16,408 nt of DNA from an uncultured Clostridia bacterium (lineage in GTDB: Bacteria; Bacillota; Clostridia; Oscillospirales; Acutalibacteraceae): the NCBI GenBank assembly GCA_944381295.1, contig CALWKP010000076.1, positions 1 to 16,408 on the forward strand, written 5' to 3'. Positions 14,632 through 16,408 of the stretch are shown here, one piece after another. The first letter of the stretch is position 1. The number at the start of each line of letters is the position of its first letter. Made by a program: the position numbers and the translations under genes. The notes under the pieces are model-generated. The model saw nothing but the letters and a program-made list of their open reading frames with translations, made no database searches and was not told the DNA's origin.

Positions 14632-15129
14632 ATGAAATTATTACGGGAAACCATCACCACTCAATCCACCGGTATGCGTCCGACTTTTACCACGCTCACT
14701 CAGCAGGTACAGGAAATCGTGGACCGCTCCGGTATCAAAGACGGGATTTGTGTCGTATATTCGCATCACACCACTTGTTCTGTGATGACACAGGAAAGTT
14801 CTTTTGACATGACCTATACGGGGCTGGAATATTTACAGCAGGATCTGACCGATATTTTTGAAAATATTATCCCTACCTGCCGCAAAGAAGGCCAATATTT
14901 ACACCCTGGTCCGAAGCTTACCGAATTTTCTGCCGAACATGGGGAAAGCAAACCGGAAACCCTCAATACCGACGCCCATCTCCGTTCCGTATTCCTGGGA
15001 CGCAGTGAAACGGTCGTCATCATTGACGGCAAATTGGATCTGGGGTCTTTCGGAAACATCTACTTTGTCGATTTCGACCAGACAAGGCCTCGTCAGCGTC
15101 AGGTTCAGGTCCAGGTCATGGGAGAATAA
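14632..15129 (+). CDS. yjbQ: YjbQ-family protein (UPF0047), copy 2
   Basis: A complete 165-residue protein, about 55 percent identical to copy 1 by eye and aligned almost without gaps apart from a short region near residues 100 to 112. All pocket motifs are kept: HHTTCS at 45 to 50, NTDAHLRS at 112 to 119 and GRSE at 123 to 126. The start has AGGAGG 5 bases upstream. Two intact paralogues on either side of an isomerase suggest an old duplication with division of labour, or a hetero-oligomer. The database name thiamine-phosphate synthase should be treated as a family label only. Confidence 0.93.
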   Translation: MKLLRETITTQSTGMRPTFTTLTQQVQEIVDRSGIKDGICVVYSHHTTCSVMTQESSFDMTYTGLEYLQQDLTDIFENIIPTCRKEGQYLHPGPKLTEFSAEHGESKPETLNTDAHLRSVFLGRSETVVIIDGKLDLGSFGNIYFVDFDQTRPRQRQVQVQVMGE

Positions 15130-15151
15130 ATTTTTTGCAATACCGTTCATG

Positions 15152-15183
15152 AGGAATCCGGAAGGTTTTTCCTTCCGGTTCCT
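15152..15183 (+). other. Strong stem-loop between YjbQ copy 2 and the AAC(3)-like gene
   Basis: AGGAA (15152 to 15156), a bulged T, then CCGGAAGG pairs with CCTTCCGG and TTCCT (15071-type arm ending at 15183), with a 5-T loop: 13 pairs. TTGCAA repeats flank it on both sides and could extend the stem. No T tract follows immediately, so it is more likely an mRNA stability element or a partial terminator inside the operon. Confidence 0.5.
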
Positions 15184-15251
15184 TGCAAGCTTTTCTGGCA
15201 TTTCCTCCCGACTTTTTGTTCGTATTTTCATCACAAGGGGGATTTTTATCA

Positions 15252-16097
15252 ATGGAACGGTTGAGGCTTACAAAAGACCGTTTGAAACAAGAGTTATCGC
15301 AATGTGACCTGAAACCAGGAGACTCTGTCCTGATGCATAGCGGTCTCAAAGCGCTTGGATGGGTCGAAGGCGGTGCCGATAGCGTGATCGACGTTCTTCT
15401 GGAATTGTTAGGTCCTCAGGGAACGCTTATGGTACCGGCTTTTTCGTACTGCTATGCCGGACGGCCCGGAACAGTACCTTTTGACCCCAAAACCACTCCC
15501 GGTTCCCGAAACGGAGCGATCGCAGATCGCCTGAGACAACGTACAGGTGCTGTGCGCTCCGCGCATCCGTCCCATAGCTTTGCTGCTATCGGAAAGAATG
15601 CGCATTTTCTTTGCGATCATCACCCTATCGAACATGCGGTAAGTGACCCATCTCCCCTGACACAGCTTCTCGCCCTTCATGGGAAGGTCCTTTTTTTAGG
15701 ATGTGGAACACAATCCAATGTCATGCTTCACTTAGCGGAAGCCCTCGCCGATTTCCGTTATGACCATCTTCCGTTCCGACCGATTTGGGGAGAAGAATAT
15801 TTGATCGCTTCCCCCGATGGTCCTATCCGGCGTCCTGTCCGGGAACATCCCGGATGCGATAACCATTTTCCTATGGTTGCAGAGTTATTATTACAGGAAA
15901 AAAAGGGGTCCTGTCATCCTGTGGGGATGTCAGAGGCGTTCGTGTTTTCCGCGGAAGATATTCTGGACAAAGGACTTTTTCTGCTGAAACAAAAACCAGA
16001 TATTTTCCTTTGTCACGACCCATCCTGTGAAGCCTGCGGTCCCAGACGGGAATATCTGAAATCATGCGGCGCAATTTCCGAAGTATCCGCCGAATAA
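15252..16097 (+). CDS. AAC(3)-family N-acetyltransferase homologue
   Basis: 281 residues from the ATG at 15252, preceded by AAGGGGGA at 9 bases. An upstream TTG frame extension to 15183 starts in the stem-loop and is rejected. The protein has the AAC(3)/YokD fold signatures: LMHSGLKALGWVEGG near residue 28, a DPKTTPGSRNGAI stretch, HPSHS at 105 to 109 and LGCGTQSNVMLHLAE at 149 to 163. Members use acetyl-CoA and include aminoglycoside 3-N-acetyltransferases, but many act on unknown substrates, and the neighbours here are sugar genes, so resistance should not be assumed. The C-terminal tail carries a CHDPSCEAC cysteine cluster seen in a subset of the family. It sits 122 bases after YjbQ copy 2 and 56 before the kinase. 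Confidence 0.9.
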   Translation: MERLRLTKDRLKQELSQCDLKPGDSVLMHSGLKALGWVEGGADSVIDVLLELLGPQGTLMVPAFSYCYAGRPGTVPFDPKTTPGSRNGAIADRLRQRTGAVRSAHPSHSFAAIGKNAHFLCDHHPIEHAVSDPSPLTQLLALHGKVLFLGCGTQSNVMLHLAEALADFRYDHLPFRPIWGEEYLIASPDGPIRRPVREHPGCDNHFPMVAELLLQEKKGSCHPVGMSEAFVFSAEDILDKGLFLLKQKPDIFLCHDPSCEACGPRREYLKSCGAISEVSAE

Positions 16098-16153
16098 TTT
16101 TTGCCTGACATGGATTCTCCGGCATTTTGCAGGAGAAAAAGGGGGTCTTGTGA

Positions 16154-16408
16154 TTGTTATTTCTTGGGATTGATATTGGAACAACGGGAACAAAAAGCAT
16201 TTTATTCACGGAAAAGGGCACCATCCTCAGCCGTGCTTATCAGGGCTATGGATTATCCACGCCATTTCCCGGATGGGTGGAACAAAATCCCCTTGATTGG
16301 TGGGAAGCTGTGAAAAAGACCGTAAAACAATGTATGGCGAAAGCCCCACACGGTGAGGAACTTCATTCCCTTGCGATTTTGCTTATGTGCGATAAAGAAG
16401 TAATAGAA
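16154..16408 (+). CDS. FGGY-family carbohydrate kinase, N-terminal part
   Basis: The 5' end of a gene that leaves the window; 85 residues. The start is taken as TTG at 16154, which has GGGGG about 8 bases upstream and gives MLFLGIDIGTTGTK; a GTG at 16150 is out of frame. Residues 5 to 14 form the FGGY phosphate-1 motif GIDIGTTGTK. PGWVEQNPLDWWEAV (residues 39 to 53) is typical of the sugar kinase N-domain. After HSLAI (71 to 75) the usual GxSGQMHG-type segment is absent and the frame continues as LLMCDKEVIE, which suggests a small in-frame deletion or an assembly fault at the end. The kinase would phosphorylate the sugar or polyol that feeds the isomerase. The substrate cannot be told from this part. 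Confidence 0.82.
   Translation, partial: MLFLGIDIGTTGTKSILFTEKGTILSRAYQGYGLSTPFPGWVEQNPLDWWEAVKKTVKQCMAKAPHGEELHSLAILLMCDKEVIE

Noticed and set aside
13386..15129. Thiamine biosynthesis locus because of the YjbQ database name
   Set aside because: No other thiamine gene and no TPP riboswitch signature is present; neighbours are sugar genes.
15183..15251. Upstream extension of the AAC(3)-like gene to the TTG at 15183
   Set aside because: It begins in a stem-loop and has no ribosome binding site; the ATG at 15252 has a strong one.
1..16408. Mobile element, CRISPR array or prophage
   Set aside because: No transposase, integrase, phage structural gene or direct repeat array was seen on either strand.

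Overview
The window looks like chromosomal DNA of a low-to-mid GC Gram-positive bacterium, probably a gut-type Clostridia (Oscillospiraceae/Lachnospiraceae-like). The evidence is strong AGGAGG-type ribosome binding sites, lipoprotein solute-binding proteins with LSAC/LVGC lipoboxes, an LplA/LplB/YesN-type sugar uptake locus, a ROK repressor and a small Cys-rich protein of a type I recall from Clostridia. The assignment rests on gene style only. No rRNA, tRNA, CRISPR array or insertion sequence was seen. Both ends cut through genes.

Layout. (1) Positions 4421 to 1, minus strand: an operon of sugar ABC permease (MalF type, broken by a single-base frameshift), permease (MalG type), family-1 binding lipoprotein, a UROD-superfamily protein with a thiol-methyltransferase type H-x-C...C signature, and the start of an L-cysteine desulfidase/UPF0597 protein. 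(2) Positions 6139 to 4606, minus: an ECF sigma factor and a membrane anti-sigma candidate, translationally coupled by ATGA and closed by a strong terminator. (3) Positions 6345 to 6758, plus: a candidate promoter, a long structured leader, an intrinsic terminator and a 64-residue Cys-rich protein, a layout resembling an attenuated or riboswitch-like unit. (4) Positions 8228 to 6822, minus: a ROK-family repressor with a candidate promoter and operator-like inverted repeat. (5) Positions 12694 to 8541, minus: a 5'-truncated YesN-like AraC regulator, an LplA-type binding protein with a good promoter, and an LplB-type permease; the expected partner permease LplC is not next to LplB. (6) Positions 12695 to the end, plus: the C-terminal two thirds of an LplC permease, then YjbQ, a triose-phosphate-isomerase-like protein, a second YjbQ, an AAC(3)-fold acetyltransferase homologue and the start of an FGGY sugar kinase.

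How the parts may work together. Regions 1, 5 and 6 look like sugar uptake and catabolism, but neither importer encodes an ATPase here, so a shared MsmX-type ATPase elsewhere is likely. The right-hand operon (YjbQ, TIM-like isomerase, YjbQ, acetyltransferase fold, FGGY kinase) has the shape of an uncharacterised pathway for a short sugar, sugar alcohol or sugar acid: a kinase makes a phosphate ester, an isomerase interconverts it, and two proteins of poorly understood function accompany them.

The most striking structural point is the head-to-head joint near 12,695, where two genes that have both lost their 5' ends meet almost without spacer. It marks either a real inversion/deletion breakpoint or an assembly chimera.
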